A DNA stretch of 45,456 nt from Actinomycetota bacterium. Its GTDB lineage: Bacteria; Actinomycetota; Actinomycetes; Nanopelagicales; Nanopelagicaceae. The position numbers and the translations under genes are program-made. The stretch spans positions 1 to 45,456 of the forward strand of contig SYEK01000004.1 in NCBI GenBank assembly GCA_005800815.1. The letters are read 5' to 3'. Positions 8,941 through 18,751 of the stretch are shown in pieces. How positions within the stretch are numbered: position 1 is the stretch's first letter; every line of letters begins with the position of its first letter. The notes beneath the pieces were generated by a model. The model ran no database searches. It had not been told where the DNA came from and saw only the letters and a program-made list of their open reading frames with translations.

Positions 8941-9549
8941 CTATTTTATTTCCTGGGATGGATGAGCCTGTGTGACCTCGCCTCTGTAATAATTACTATC
9001 ATCCATATCTGGATACATGGGATGTGGAGGCATCAACATTCCAGCTCGCAAAGGTCCAAGTAAGTCATCCTTTTCAAAGATGAGTTTCGCACGTGTATCA
9101 TCGGCGAGTTCATACTCATTCGTCATCGTCAATGCACGTGTTGGACAGGCTTCAATGCACAATCCACAAAAAACACAGCGCAGATAATTGATCTGGTAGA
9201 CCTTGCCGTAGCGCTCACCCGGTGACATACGATGCTCATCGGTGTTATTTGCCCCTTCAACATAGATAGCATCGGCAGGACACGCCCAAGCACAGAGTTC
9301 ACAACCGATACATTTCTCAAGACCATCGGGGTGGCGATTTAACTGATGACGTCCATGAAAGCGCTCTGCAGTCGCTGCCTTTACCTCGGGATACTCGATC
9401 GTCTCAGGCTTTTTAAAGATCGTCGAGAAGGTCACCCAAAAGCCCTTGATATGTCCGAACATACCCACAGAGCCTGGCTGATCGACTTGGGTGAACTCAA
9501 CTTTTTTCAAATCTTTATCTTTATTGTTAAATGGTTCGATCTCAGCCAC
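8941..9549 (-). CDS. nuoI: NADH-quinone oxidoreductase subunit I (two 4Fe-4S ferredoxin)
   Basis: Complex I TYKY-type subunit carrying clusters N6a/N6b. Two CxxCxxCxxxCP motifs are present: [12 protein letters not shown] (Cys 80, 83, 86, 90) and [12 protein letters not shown] (Cys 125, 128, 131, 135), counted from the chosen start. It hands electrons on toward N2 in NuoB. The start used is a GTG at 9549, which has AAAGGGG 6 bases upstream and overlaps the nuoH stop by 8 bases. An in-frame ATG at 9579 would give 10 more residues but a 38-base overlap and no good ribosome-binding site. The choice does not affect the domains. Confidence 0.93.
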   Translation of the reverse strand: MAEIEPFNNKDKDLKKVEFTQVDQPGSVGMFGHIKGFWVTFSTIFKKPETIEYPEVKAATAERFHGRHQLNRHPDGLEKCIGCELCAWACPADAIYVEGANNTDEHRMSPGERYGKVYQINYLRCVFCGLCIEACPTRALTMTNEYELADDTRAKLIFEKDDLLGPLRAGMLMPPHPMYPDMDDSNYYRGEVTQAHPSQEIK

Positions 9550-10789
9550 GGCCGACCCCTTTGCTCGATGAAGAGACATTGACGCTAGAGATATTCAGGG
9601 GCAAAACTGGCACCGCGAAGTTGGGAGTAGTCTCATCTTGAGTAATTGATGACTGTCTTTTCTTCTTCGCACTCTCAAAGCCAATATTGGCCAACATGAC
9701 AAGGAGCACCACGAAACTAGAGAAGGCGACAATGACCAGGCGAGGTGCTCCCTGTAGGGAGAGAAGTCGTAATGTGGCCACCACCAGGATCCAGACGATA
9801 GAGACCGGGATCAATATCTTCCAGCCAAACTGCATGAACTGGTCATAGCGCAGTCGGGGCAGAGTTCCCCGTAGCCAGACAAAGACGAAGAAGAAAACCA
9901 GGACCTTGGAGAAGAACCAGATAGCCGTGAACCAGCCACCTAACCAGTTTTCAGTAAAGCCTAGGAATGGTGGTGCGTGGTATCCACCCAGAAAAAGAGT
10001 CACTGCAAGAGCCGAGACTGCGATGATGTTGACGTACTCAGCCAGGAAAAATAATGCGAATTTAAGAGATGAATACTCAGTGTGGAAACCTCCTACCAGC
10101 TCGCCCTCTGCCTCGGCCAAATCAAATGGTGCACGGTTAGTCTCACCCACCATAGAGATCGCATAGATCACAAAGGATGGAAATAAGACGAGTGCATACC
10201 AAGTCGTGGATTGTGCAGCGACAATATCCGATGTCGACATCGATCCTGCATAGATGAATACGGCAACAAGTGAGAGTCCCATCGCAATCTCATAAGAGAT
10301 CACTTGAGCACTTGAGCGCAGACCACCAAGGAGTGGATAAGTTGAGCCAGAGGACCATCCCGCCAAGATGATTCCATAGACACCGACAGAGGCGATGGCC
10401 AGAACATAGAGAACACCGATCGGAAGATCGGTCAACTGCATCGCAGTCTCTTTCCCAAACAAGGTCACTGGACCGGTAATGGGAATCACGGCAAAGGCCA
10501 TGAAACAGGTTGTGGCGCTGATAATGGGAGCTAAGACAAAGACGACCTTATCGGCAGCTGCCGGGATGATGTCCTCTTTGAGCGCAAGCTTGACACCATC
10601 GGCCAGAGCTTGGATCAATCCAAAGGGACCGACACGATTTGGCCCCGGGCGCTGTTGCATACGAGCGACTAAGCGGCGCTCGCCCCAGACCGACAAAAGT
10701 GTCAGCACTACACAAAAGATGAAGACAAGTAAGGCCTTGACAGTGATAAGCCACCCTGGATCGGCGCCGATGAGTTGGGCTGTTGTCAT
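9542..10789 (-). CDS. nuoH: NADH-quinone oxidoreductase subunit H
   Basis: A 415-residue membrane subunit with eight or so helices forming the quinone-binding interface with NuoB/NuoD. Conserved pieces are [19 protein letters not shown] (residues 37-55), the loop [24 protein letters not shown] (split here as [13 protein letters not shown] and [10 protein letters not shown]) and [11 protein letters not shown]. The C-terminal extension of about 70 residues, beyond the E. coli length, is typical of actinobacterial NuoH. Its ATG overlaps the nuoG stop by 4 bases (ATGA). Confidence 0.96.
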   Translation of the reverse strand: MTTAQLIGADPGWLITVKALLVFIFCVVLTLLSVWGERRLVARMQQRPGPNRVGPFGLIQALADGVKLALKEDIIPAAADKVVFVLAPIISATTCFMAFAVIPITGPVTLFGKETAMQLTDLPIGVLYVLAIASVGVYGIILAGWSSGSTYPLLGGLRSSAQVISYEIAMGLSLVAVFIYAGSMSTSDIVAAQSTTWYALVLFPSFVIYAISMVGETNRAPFDLAEAEGELVGGFHTEYSSLKFALFFLAEYVNIIAVSALAVTLFLGGYHAPPFLGFTENWLGGWFTAIWFFSKVLVFFFVFVWLRGTLPRLRYDQFMQFGWKILIPVSIVWILVVATLRLLSLQGAPRLVIVAFSSFVVLLVMLANIGFESAKKKRQSSITQDETTPNFAVPVLPLNISSVNVSSSSKGVGRG

Positions 10790-13137
10790 ATCTTGGTGAC
10801 CCTAACCACAGCACCATGTCCGACACCCAGGTGGACAAGTAGTTGGGAGCCGCGTGAGTTACGTGGCGCCCATATTGCATCGTCATGGATATCTTCGACA
10901 AGAGCGGCCAAAGTCACACTGCCTTGCGCAGTTGAAATCTTCAAGAGATCCCCATCGACGACCTCCATGATCTGCGCACGCTTGGGTGAGATCACAGCGA
11001 TAGTTTGGCGAGCCGTTCCAGCCAGGTTCTCTTCCCCTTTTTGAAGCGTTCCAAGGTCTAGTAGACGTCGCCATGAGTTGAGAATGAATTCATGAGCGGC
11101 CAACACAGGCATATCAGGTGCACTCACAGGTGTCATAGATGCACGAGCACCATCCCAGGTGCCAAGTGTTGCAATCTCTCTGGCAGCCGCTGTGACAGTG
11201 CTGAAATTTATTGCAGCACCCATCTCCTGGGCGATCATTGAGAGGATTCGAAGATCACTTCGATTGAGTGAGTCGAGAACTGCAGCATCAAAAGAGCGCG
11301 CGCGACCCTCCCAGTTCAGGAATGATCCGCTCTTTTCAGTGATCGCTGCAACTGGTAGGACAACATCTGCCCGCATCGTTACCTCACTGGGGGCGATCTC
11401 AAGGGCGACAACGAAGGCCTTCTCCAAGGCCGCTAGGGATTCTGGGATATGAGCACCATCCAAGGGATCAACGCCACCTACAACAAGCGCGCCTATGGCA
11501 CCGCTATGGACTGCGGCGATGATCTCATCGCTACTGCGGCCAGGTGTCGATGGCAATGAATCAACCCCCCAAAACGCTGCAATATCCTCGCGGGCCGCCA
11601 CATCAGATACAAGGCGAGCACCCGGCAATAGATGTGCGATTGCACCGGCCTGGAGTGCTCCTCGCTCACCTGCGCGGCGTGGAATCCAAGCGATCTTTGC
11701 ACCCGTCGTATCTGCCAAAGCGGCAACAGCGCTCAATGCACCCGCACTCTCACAAGCGCGCTCTCCCACAAGGATCACGGATTTTGCACTGAGCACTTGT
11801 CTTGTGATTGCTATTGCCTCTTGTCCAGGTGCCGTTTTCACAAAATCACCTTTGAGCTTCTCCACGCCGATAGATAATTTGCTCGCGATAGCCGTCACCT
11901 TGAGTGCACGTTTACGAGACTGCTTGTTCAGACGCAAGAAGACGATCGGTGACTCTTCCTCAGGTTCAAAGCCCACTAATAGGACATGATCGGCTCGATC
12001 AATATCACGATATGTCGTCGTCGAGCCAACTACATGAGAGGCCAGAAACTCGCGCTCTTCATCTGATGAGAGTCGTGAGCGAAAATCAATATCATTTGTA
12101 TTGAGTGCGATACGTGCAAATTTGCTATATCCATAGGCATCCTCATATGTGGCACGACCGCCTACTAAGACTGCAGAGGCATTGGCCTTGAGACCTTGCG
12201 CTGCAACTGCTAACGCCTCTGGCCATGAAGCCTCAACCAGGACACCTGCATCGTTTCGCACGAGAGGATGTTTCAAGCGATCGATAGCTGTGACATATTT
12301 GAATGCCCAACGTCCTTTATCGCAGTTCCACTCTTCGTTGACAGATGCATCATCACCTGCGAGTCGGCGAAGAGTCTTACCGCGACGCACATCGGTGCGC
12401 ATATCACAGCCTGATGCACAGTGCTCGCATGCAGATGGTGTTGAGACCAAATCAAATGGACGTGCACGAAAGCGGTATGAGGTGCCAGTGAGTGCACCGA
12501 CTGGACAGATTTGGACAGTATTGCCCGAGAAGTAGGACTTAAATGGTGCGTTCTCATAGATACCCACCTGCTGCAGAGCTCCACGCTCGTTGAGAGTGAT
12601 GAATGGGTCACTGGCGATTTGATCTGAAAAACGAGTGCAGCGCGCGCATAAAACACAGCGTTCACGATCGAGTAAGACCTGCGAGGAGATGCTGACCGGC
12701 TTTTCAAAGCTTCGCTTAGTACCGCTGAAGCGGGATTCGCTACGGCCAGTACTCATCGCTTGATTCTGCAGTGGACACTCCCCACCCTTGTCGCAAACTG
12801 GACAGTCCAATGGATGATTGATGAGCAAAAGCTCCATCACACCCTTCTGGGCCTTATCTGCCACATCAGATGTGAGTTGGGTCTTGATGATCATCCCTGG
12901 CTCTACTGGAATCGTGCATGATGCTTGTGGTTTTGGAAATGCCCGACCATTGATCTCAATATCCACCAGACATTGACGGCATGCCCCGACTGGCTCTAAA
13001 AGTGGGTGATCACAAAAGCGTGGGATTTGAATTCCTAGCTGCTCTGCCGCCCTGATCACTAATGTCCCCTTAGGAACACTGACTTCAAATCCATCGATCA
13101 CAACGGTGATCATCTCCAGAATCTCAGTTGTCGTCAC
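10786..13137 (-). CDS. nuoG: NADH-quinone oxidoreductase subunit G
   Basis: A 783-residue peripheral-arm subunit of complex I. An N-terminal 2Fe-2S domain has Cys 42, 53, 56 and 74. The HxxxCxxCxxxxxC cluster N5 site follows (His108, Cys112, 115, 121), then a 4Fe-4S site beginning Cys 161/164/167. A further CxxCxxxC set near residue 236 (CEHCASGCD) is followed by a molybdopterin-oxidoreductase-like domain that is non-catalytic in the family. The GTG at 13137 is chosen because AGGTAGG lies about 7 bases upstream and the codon directly follows the nuoF stop. An internal ATG at 13113 would also start at the conserved domain but has no usable ribosome-binding site. Confidence 0.95.
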   Translation of the reverse strand: MTTTEILEMITVVIDGFEVSVPKGTLVIRAAEQLGIQIPRFCDHPLLEPVGACRQCLVDIEINGRAFPKPQASCTIPVEPGMIIKTQLTSDVADKAQKGVMELLLINHPLDCPVCDKGGECPLQNQAMSTGRSESRFSGTKRSFEKPVSISSQVLLDRERCVLCARCTRFSDQIASDPFITLNERGALQQVGIYENAPFKSYFSGNTVQICPVGALTGTSYRFRARPFDLVSTPSACEHCASGCDMRTDVRRGKTLRRLAGDDASVNEEWNCDKGRWAFKYVTAIDRLKHPLVRNDAGVLVEASWPEALAVAAQGLKANASAVLVGGRATYEDAYGYSKFARIALNTNDIDFRSRLSSDEEREFLASHVVGSTTTYRDIDRADHVLLVGFEPEEESPIVFLRLNKQSRKRALKVTAIASKLSIGVEKLKGDFVKTAPGQEAIAITRQVLSAKSVILVGERACESAGALSAVAALADTTGAKIAWIPRRAGERGALQAGAIAHLLPGARLVSDVAAREDIAAFWGVDSLPSTPGRSSDEIIAAVHSGAIGALVVGGVDPLDGAHIPESLAALEKAFVVALEIAPSEVTMRADVVLPVAAITEKSGSFLNWEGRARSFDAAVLDSLNRSDLRILSMIAQEMGAAINFSTVTAAAREIATLGTWDGARASMTPVSAPDMPVLAAHEFILNSWRRLLDLGTLQKGEENLAGTARQTIAVISPKRAQIMEVVDGDLLKISTAQGSVTLAALVEDIHDDAIWAPRNSRGSQLLVHLGVGHGAVVRVTKI

Positions 13138-14424
13138 CTATGCACCTACCTTTGCAGGTGCAAATAAAGTTGACTCATCAGGATCAAAGAGCGGACCTTT
13201 GTTGGCGAGTTGATCCAGATACTCCTGACGGAAATATTTCAAGGAGGAGATGATTGGTGCGACTGCGCCATCGGCAAGTGCACAAAAGGATCGACCGGCG
13301 ATGTTGTCGCAGATATCAAGAAGTTTGTTGAGATCTTCCTCTGTGCCCACGCCTGCATCCAAATCACGGAGTATTTGTACTAACCACCATGTGCCCTCAC
13401 GACATGGTGTGCACTTGCCACATGACTCGTGCTTGTAAAACTCAGTCCATCGTAGGACTGCACGGATGATCGAGGTGGTCTCATCGAAAATCTGTAACGC
13501 CTTCGTACCCAGCATCGACCCGGCCGCTGCAACACCCTCATAATCCAGAGGAATATCTAGGTGTGCATCGGTAAATATTGGAGTCGATGATCCGCCAGGT
13601 GTCCAAAACTTTAGACGATGGCCTTCGCGCACTCCACCTGCGAGCTCTAGGAGTTCACGCAGGGTAATACCAAGGGGGGCTTCGAACTGGCCAGGGTTTT
13701 TCACATGACCCGACAGCGAATACATCGTCGTTCCCTTGCTTTTCTCAGTTCCCATTGATTGATACCACTCAGCACCATGTAAGACGATGGCAGGCACCGA
13801 TGCGATTGACTCAACGTTATTGACAACCGTTGGCATTCCATACAAACCAGCGATCGCTGGAAATGGTGGGCGCAGACGGGGCTGACCACGAAAGCCCTCA
13901 AGGGAATCCAAGAGCGCTGTCTCTTCACCACAGATATATGCACCTGCTCCGACGTGGAGAATAATCTCAATGCCCTTACCGAGATGCCCGGCTTTGTATG
14001 CATCCTCGATCGCTTGGTTGACTCGACGAACAACATGGGTGAGCTCACCACGGATATAGATGAATGCAGTCTTTGCGCGGATTGCATGGGCGGCGATGAT
14101 GCAGCCCTCGATTAATACATGTGGATTTGCCATCATTAGTGGAGTGTCTTTGCAGGTGCCTGGCTCAGATTCATCGGCGTTCACAACTAGATAATGCTCT
14201 TTGTTATCACCCTGTGGGATAAATCCCCACTTCATTCCCGTTGGAAAACCGGCGCCACCACGACCACGAAGGCCTGAGTCTTTTACTAATTGAATAAGGG
14301 CATCAGGCTCCATCGCTAAGGCTTTTTGTGAAGCCTTATATCCATCGTGACGGGTATAGGCCTGGATAGTGAATGAATCTTTCTCGTCCCAATGTGCCGA
14401 CAGGACAGGTACTAATTTCATCAT
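13138..14424 (-). CDS. nuoF: NADH-quinone oxidoreductase subunit F (NADH- and FMN-binding)
   Basis: A 428-residue NADH-oxidising subunit. The glycine-rich RGRGGAGFPTG (53-63) binds NADH/FMN, GAGAYICGEETALL (159-172) is the second nucleotide loop, and ESCGKCTPCREG with a later Cys gives the N3 4Fe-4S ligands (Cys 335, 338, 341, 381). All ligands are intact, so an NADH-fed enzyme is expected, not the truncated ferredoxin-type complex. Two ATG codons open the frame; the first overlaps the nuoE stop by 4 bases. Confidence 0.97.
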   Translation of the reverse strand: MMKLVPVLSAHWDEKDSFTIQAYTRHDGYKASQKALAMEPDALIQLVKDSGLRGRGGAGFPTGMKWGFIPQGDNKEHYLVVNADESEPGTCKDTPLMMANPHVLIEGCIIAAHAIRAKTAFIYIRGELTHVVRRVNQAIEDAYKAGHLGKGIEIILHVGAGAYICGEETALLDSLEGFRGQPRLRPPFPAIAGLYGMPTVVNNVESIASVPAIVLHGAEWYQSMGTEKSKGTTMYSLSGHVKNPGQFEAPLGITLRELLELAGGVREGHRLKFWTPGGSSTPIFTDAHLDIPLDYEGVAAAGSMLGTKALQIFDETTSIIRAVLRWTEFYKHESCGKCTPCREGTWWLVQILRDLDAGVGTEEDLNKLLDICDNIAGRSFCALADGAVAPIISSLKYFRQEYLDQLANKGPLFDPDESTLFAPAKVGA

Positions 14425-15050
14425 CGCTTTTCCTCTTTGGAAATCTTTAGACCTAGGAGCGTGGGAGCTCCGGCTTGGATACCCTCATGGGCCTTGCCAT
14501 CGTTGATACCTGCAAGGACTGCCGATGCCTCTTTCCAGGTGACTAAAGTATCTGGACCGCGTGTTGGTGGAATTGGATTTGCGGTACGCATCGAATCGAC
14601 TAAATCCTTTGCCGACTGCACAGTCTGATTGTCATAGAACTCCCAGTTGGCCATGACGACAGGGGCGTAATCGCAGGCAGCGTTGCATTCGATGTGTTCG
14701 AGAGATACCTTGCCATCACTGGTGACTCCATCATTCTCCACACCCAAGTGCTCTTTGAGCCCAGCAAAGATGGCATCGCCACCCATGACCGCACACAAGG
14801 TATTCGTACAGACTCCAACGTGGTACTCACCGACTGGAGTGCGCTTGTACTGCGTATAGAAACTCGCCACAGCTGAGACCTCTGCCGCCTCAAGGCTCAA
14901 GAGTTGGGCAATGAGTTCGATACCCTCATTGTTGACATAGCCAGCGAGTGATTGCACATAGTGAAGTAGCGGCATGATCGCAGAGCGAGAGCGTGGATAG
15001 CGCTTGATGATCGAATCCATCCTTGCAAGCTCATCTATTGAATATGCCAT
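14421..15050 (-). CDS. nuoE: NADH-quinone oxidoreductase subunit E (2Fe-2S)
   Basis: A 209-residue thioredoxin-fold ferredoxin. Cluster N1a ligands are Cys81 and Cys86 (CTNTLC) and Cys122 and Cys126 (CNAAC). The N-terminal helical part matches the family (RSAIMPLLHYVQ). A C-terminal extension of about 60 residues is common in actinobacteria. It partners NuoF in the NADH dehydrogenase module. The ATG overlaps the nuoD stop by one base (TAATG). Confidence 0.95.
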   Translation of the reverse strand: MAYSIDELARMDSIIKRYPRSRSAIMPLLHYVQSLAGYVNNEGIELIAQLLSLEAAEVSAVASFYTQYKRTPVGEYHVGVCTNTLCAVMGGDAIFAGLKEHLGVENDGVTSDGKVSLEHIECNAACDYAPVVMANWEFYDNQTVQSAKDLVDSMRTANPIPPTRGPDTLVTWKEASAVLAGINDGKAHEGIQAGAPTLLGLKISKEEKR

Positions 15051-16387
15051 TAGCGATCAACGCCTCCCATCACAGGATCAATCGATGCGACCGCAGCAAT
15101 AATGTCAGCGATCATTCCACCCTCACTCATAGCCGCGGTGGACTGTAAGTTGTTGAATGAGGGTTCACGAAAATGCATTCGATAGGGTTTGGTGCCTCCA
15201 TCGGATACGACATGCGCACCGAGTTCGCCGCGAGCAGATTCGATTCCTTGATAGACCTGACCTGCTGGAACATGAAAGCCTTCGGTGACCAATTTGAAGT
15301 GGTGGATGAGTGACTCCATCGAAGTTCCCATGATCTGGCGGATATGGTTGAGTGAGTTTCCAAGGCCATCACTACCGAGTGCCAACTGAGCCGGCCATGC
15401 GATCTTTTTATCTAAGACCATGACTGGTGCGCCCTCTAGCTTCTCCAACTTGTCCAATGCCTGTTCGATGATACGCAAAGACTGCTCAAGCTCGTTCATA
15501 CGGATCAAGAAGCGACCATAGACATCACATGTATCGGCTGTGATCACATCAAAGTCGTAGTTTTCATAGCCACAGTATGGTTGGGTTTTACGCAGGTCCC
15601 ATGGCAGACCAGTTGAGCGAAGAACAGGACCTGTGATTCCAAGTGTCGTTGCTCCCGCTAAATCTAGATAGCCAATTCCCTGGGTCCGCTTCAACCAGAT
15701 GGCGTTGCCGACAAGTAGTGTGGAGTTGTCTTTGAAGTTCTTGCGCATCTGGGCTACTGCATCCCGAATCTTCGGAATGGCCCCTGTGGGAAGATCTTGC
15801 TGCACCCCGCCTGGGCGGATGTAGGCCATGTTCATCCGCAATCCAGAGATCATTTCGAAGAGGTCAAGGACAATCTCGCGTTCGCGAAATGCGAAGAACA
15901 TGGGGGTTATGGCACCTAGTTCCAGAGCACCGGTGCCAAGTGCGACCATGTGCGAGGAGATGCGATTGAGCTCCATCATCATGACGCGGATGACACTGGC
16001 ACGCTCTGGGACATCATGGGTGATTCCAAGAAGCTTCTCAATCGCTAAGCAGTAGGCGGTCTCATTAAAGATCGGTCCTAGGTAGTCCATGCGAGTAACG
16101 AAGGTCGTACCCTGGGTCCAGCTGCGGTACTCCATGTTCTTTTCAATTCCAGTGTGCAGATAACCGACGCCACAACGGACCTCTGTGACGGTCTCACCCT
16201 CGAGCTCGAGAACCAAACGCAGCACACCATGGGTGGAGGGGTGTTGTGGTCCCATATTGACTACAACACGCTCTTCCTTTGTCGCACCAATCTCCTGAAC
16301 CAATGAGTCCCAATCACCCCCGGTGACAGAGAAGACTGTTCCCTCGGTTGTCTCACGCGATGGTGCGTATGGATCAACTGTGCTCAT
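15050..16387 (-). CDS. nuoD: NADH-quinone oxidoreductase subunit D
   Basis: A 445-residue 49-kDa-type subunit that shapes the quinone-reduction cavity with NuoB and NuoH. Recognisable stretches are [15 protein letters not shown] (carrying the quinone-site His), the [14 protein letters not shown] motif and, near the end, a C-terminal [11 protein letters not shown] that matches the family terminus exactly. NuoC and NuoD are separate genes here rather than fused as in E. coli. The ATG overlaps the nuoC stop by 4 bases. Confidence 0.97.
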   Translation of the reverse strand: MSTVDPYAPSRETTEGTVFSVTGGDWDSLVQEIGATKEERVVVNMGPQHPSTHGVLRLVLELEGETVTEVRCGVGYLHTGIEKNMEYRSWTQGTTFVTRMDYLGPIFNETAYCLAIEKLLGITHDVPERASVIRVMMMELNRISSHMVALGTGALELGAITPMFFAFREREIVLDLFEMISGLRMNMAYIRPGGVQQDLPTGAIPKIRDAVAQMRKNFKDNSTLLVGNAIWLKRTQGIGYLDLAGATTLGITGPVLRSTGLPWDLRKTQPYCGYENYDFDVITADTCDVYGRFLIRMNELEQSLRIIEQALDKLEKLEGAPVMVLDKKIAWPAQLALGSDGLGNSLNHIRQIMGTSMESLIHHFKLVTEGFHVPAGQVYQGIESARGELGAHVVSDGGTKPYRMHFREPSFNNLQSTAAMSEGGMIADIIAAVASIDPVMGGVDR

Positions 16388-17013
16388 GTGTAGCTCCGAC
16401 GATTATCTGGTGCCGGGACCGTTGCACCCTTGTATTCGATTGGGACTCCACCCAGTGCATAATCTTTGCGTTGTGGATGGCCCGCCCAATCATCTGGCAT
16501 CAAGATGCGCGTTAGACCTGGGTGGCCATCAAAGATGATCCCGAACATGTCAAATGTCTCGCGCTCATGCCAGTTGTTGCCCGCCCAGACTTCAACCAGA
16601 GATGGGATATGCGCATCTGAATCTGAAACTGAGACTTCAAGACGAATACGGCGATTATTGCTCATCGATAGAAGTGGGTAGACCGCGACCAGTTCGCGGC
16701 CCAGATTATCTGGGTAGTGGACTCCAGAGACGCCCATGCACATTTCAAACTTGAGAACATCACGCAAAATCAGAGCAACTTCAACTAACTTTTCACACTT
16801 GACATGCAGGGTGAGTTCGCCACGATCGACGACGACACGCTCGATTGCACCGGAAAATCCAGGGTATGCACGCTCTAAATCATCGGCGAGATCATCAAAG
16901 TATCCGCCATAAGGCCGCTCGGAAGAGCCGGCAGATGCGACAGTGCGAAGCAGGCCACCGTAACCAGATGTATCACCAGTACCGTGTGCGCCAAACATTC
17001 CAGAATCACTCAT
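16384..17013 (-). CDS. nuoC: NADH-quinone oxidoreductase subunit C
   Basis: A 209-residue 30-kDa-type subunit of the connecting arm. The conserved core contains [21 protein letters not shown] (split: [12 protein letters not shown], then IIFDGHPGL) and [17 protein letters not shown]. The N-terminal glycine-rich tail with [17 protein letters not shown] is characteristic of actinobacterial NuoC. The ATG immediately follows the nuoB stop. Confidence 0.96.
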   Translation of the reverse strand: MSDSGMFGAHGTGDTSGYGGLLRTVASAGSSERPYGGYFDDLADDLERAYPGFSGAIERVVVDRGELTLHVKCEKLVEVALILRDVLKFEMCMGVSGVHYPDNLGRELVAVYPLLSMSNNRRIRLEVSVSDSDAHIPSLVEVWAGNNWHERETFDMFGIIFDGHPGLTRILMPDDWAGHPQRKDYALGGVPIEYKGATVPAPDNRRSYT

Positions 17014-17571
17014 TTATGCCAGCAGGCCCTTCATCTGATGTGTCGGCGTGGCATTCATTGCAGCGAGCTCGACCTCTTGAATTACCTGTGCACGGTTTGA
17101 ACCTAGCTTCTCGACATTGATCTTTTCATGGAGCTTCAAAATCGCATCCATTAACATCTCAGGACGGGGTGGACAGCCAGGCAGATAGATATCAACTGGC
17201 ACCACATGATCGACGCCCTGCACGATCGCATAGTTGTTGAACATCCCACCCGATGATGCACACGCACCCATCGCAAGCACCCACTTGGGGGCAGACATTT
17301 GATCGTAAATCTGACGCAGCACTGGGGCCATCTTGTTTGAGACCCGGCCTGCAACAATCATCAGATCGGCCTGTCGAGGCGATGCGCGAAAGACCTCCAT
17401 GCCAAAGCGTGAGATATCGTATTTAGCGGCAGAGCCAACGGCCATCATCTCGATAGCACAGCAGGCCAGGCCAAAAGTAGCTGGCCAGAGGGAGTTCTTG
17501 CGCATGTAGCCGGCAAGTTTTTCAACTGTGGTCAATAGGAAACCACTGGGGATCTTCTCCTCTAGACCCAT
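17014..17571 (-). CDS. nuoB: NADH-quinone oxidoreductase subunit B (cluster N2)
   Basis: A 185-residue PSST-type subunit holding the terminal 4Fe-4S cluster N2. The ligands are tandem Cys37-Cys38 ([10 protein letters not shown]), Cys104 (GACASSGG) and Cys133 (LPGCPPRPE). The ATG at 17571 is chosen because actinobacterial homologues begin MGLEEK and it lies 2 bases after the nuoA stop. In-frame starts at 17583 and 17604 would add 4 or 11 residues and overlap nuoA. Together with NuoD it reduces the quinone. Confidence 0.96.
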   Translation of the reverse strand: MGLEEKIPSGFLLTTVEKLAGYMRKNSLWPATFGLACCAIEMMAVGSAAKYDISRFGMEVFRASPRQADLMIVAGRVSNKMAPVLRQIYDQMSAPKWVLAMGACASSGGMFNNYAIVQGVDHVVPVDIYLPGCPPRPEMLMDAILKLHEKINVEKLGSNRAQVIQEVELAAMNATPTHQMKGLLA

Positions 17572-17573
17572 TT

Positions 17574-17945
17574 TTAATCCCATTCCAATCCACCGCGGCG
17601 CCATACGTAGGCATATGCGACGAAGACAGTTCCGATAAAGATGGCCATCTCGACCAGGCCAAAGAGTCCCAACTGATCAAATGTCACTGCCCATGGATAG
17701 AGAAAGACGATTTCAATATCAAAGATGATAAAGAGCATGGCGGTGAGAAAGTATTTGACTGGAAATCGCCCACCTTCGGCGGCCTGTGGAGATGGTTCGA
17801 TGCCACACTCGTAGGCATCGAGCTTGGCCCTGTTATAGCGGGCCGGTCCAGTCAGAGCACCCGCCACAATCGAGAAGATCGCAAAGCCAAAGCCGATAGC
17901 CCCGAGCACCAGGATCGGGATATATGGATTGGATGAAGGCAGCAC
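17574..17945 (-). CDS. nuoA: NADH-quinone oxidoreductase subunit A
   Basis: A 123-residue protein with three transmembrane helices. The conserved YECG (45-48, Cys47 in the flexible loop near the quinone channel) and the acidic helix [12 protein letters not shown] (75-86) identify it. It starts with GTG at 17945, with no ribosome-binding site but a TAGAAT box ending 6 bases upstream, so a leaderless transcript beginning at the GTG is likely. First gene of the complete nuoA-N run; menG lies 33 bases upstream on the same strand. Confidence 0.96.
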   Translation of the reverse strand: MLPSSNPYIPILVLGAIGFGFAIFSIVAGALTGPARYNRAKLDAYECGIEPSPQAAEGGRFPVKYFLTAMLFIIFDIEIVFLYPWAVTFDQLGLFGLVEMAIFIGTVFVAYAYVWRRGGLEWD

Positions 17946-17951
17946 AGGAAG

Positions 17952-17957
17952 ATTCTA
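17952..17957 (-). promoter_or_regulatory. -10 box of a leaderless promoter for the nuo operon
   Basis: TAGAAT occupies -12 to -7 relative to the GTG of nuoA (TAGAAT-CTTCCT-GTG). No ribosome-binding site is present, supporting a start of transcription at the initiation codon. Read-through from menG may add to expression. Confidence 0.6.
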
Positions 17958-17975
17958 AAGTGGGTGGGGCTTTAG
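17955..17975. repeat. Inverted repeat overlapping the nuoA -10 box
   Basis: CTAAAG at 17955-17960 is repeated as its reverse complement CTTTAG at 17970-17975 around a 9-base G-rich loop. One arm overlaps the nuoA -10 box. It could be an operator, or a hairpin between menG and nuoA; there is no T-run, so an ordinary terminator is unlikely. Six-base arms can arise by chance. Confidence 0.35.
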
Positions 17976-17978
17976 CGC

Positions 17979-18677
17979 TTACCGCTCAGCCTTTATCCCA
18001 CTGTGAACTGCAACAACCCCACCACTGAGGTCTTTCCAGGCAATCGAACCCCAGCCAGCGGCCCGCATGGCACTGGCCAGGCCCTCTTGATCTGGCCAGG
18101 CCCTAATCGACTCGGCTAGATAGATATAGGCATCGGGATTCCTAGCGCTTCTGCGAGCGATCGCTGGCAGGGCGCCCATCAGATAGCGCATATAAAGCCT
18201 ACGAAATGGGGGCCAGGTCGGATGGGAAAACTCGACGACAACGATTCGACCACCCGTCTTGGTCACTCGCCTGGCCTCGATCAAGGCCGCGGGATAGTCG
18301 ACTGTGTTTCGAAGGCCAAAGGAGATCGTTGTTACATCAAAGCTCTCTGCCATAAAGGGAAGGTGAAGAGCATCGGCCTTAGAAAAACTCAGATAGGGGC
18401 GCATCCGTCGGCCCTGGGCGAGCATGCCATCAGAGAAATCAGTTGCAAGCACCGTGGCCCCGGCTCTATGTAAAGGCTCCGAGGATGAGCCAGTGCCTGC
18501 GGCGAGATCAAGGATCTTCATACCCGGGGCTGGAGCGATGATCTTTGTCGCCACCCGACGCCATGCCCTTGCGCGGCCAAATGATAAGAGATCATTCATG
18601 ATGTCATAGCGCTGTGCCACTCCATCAAACATCGCCGCTACTTCACCTGGATTCTTACCGAGATTTGCGCGAGACAT
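17979..18677 (-). CDS. menG: Demethylmenaquinone methyltransferase
   Basis: A 232-residue class I SAM methyltransferase of the UbiE/MenG family that adds the ring methyl in the last step of menaquinone synthesis. The N-terminal VAAMFDGVAQRYDIMNDLLS stretch and the SAM loop LDLAAGTGSSSEPL identify it, with the GLRNTVDYPAAL and VVEFSHPTWPPFR regions downstream. The ATG at 18677 is chosen because homologues begin here (MSRANL) and AAGGGAG lies 9 bases upstream. A GTG at 18737 would add 20 unconserved residues. It is divergent from menF across 74 bases and precedes the nuo operon. Confidence 0.93.
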   Translation of the reverse strand: MSRANLGKNPGEVAAMFDGVAQRYDIMNDLLSFGRARAWRRVATKIIAPAPGMKILDLAAGTGSSSEPLHRAGATVLATDFSDGMLAQGRRMRPYLSFSKADALHLPFMAESFDVTTISFGLRNTVDYPAALIEARRVTKTGGRIVVVEFSHPTWPPFRRLYMRYLMGALPAIARRSARNPDAYIYLAESIRAWPDQEGLASAMRAAGWGSIAWKDLSGGVVAVHSGIKAER

Positions 18678-18692
18678 ACCGATATTCTCCCT

Positions 18693-18717
18693 TGAAGTAG
18701 GCTTCGCCACAACTTCA
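18693..18717. repeat. Inverted repeat in the menG/menF divergent region
   Basis: TGAAGT (18693-18698) and its reverse complement ACTTCA (18712-18717) are separated by 13 bases. They lie in the 74-base space between the two divergent menaquinone genes. A shared operator is possible, but arms this short in such a region are not rare by chance. Confidence 0.25.
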
Positions 18718-18751
18718 TGAGCTAAGGAGTTTCCCACTACATGTTTACGCT

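Noticed and set aside
11495-11989. A 164-codon open frame antisense to nuoG
   Set aside because: Entirely inside a conserved nuo gene; low-complexity Ala/Ser/Arg-rich translation with no motif.
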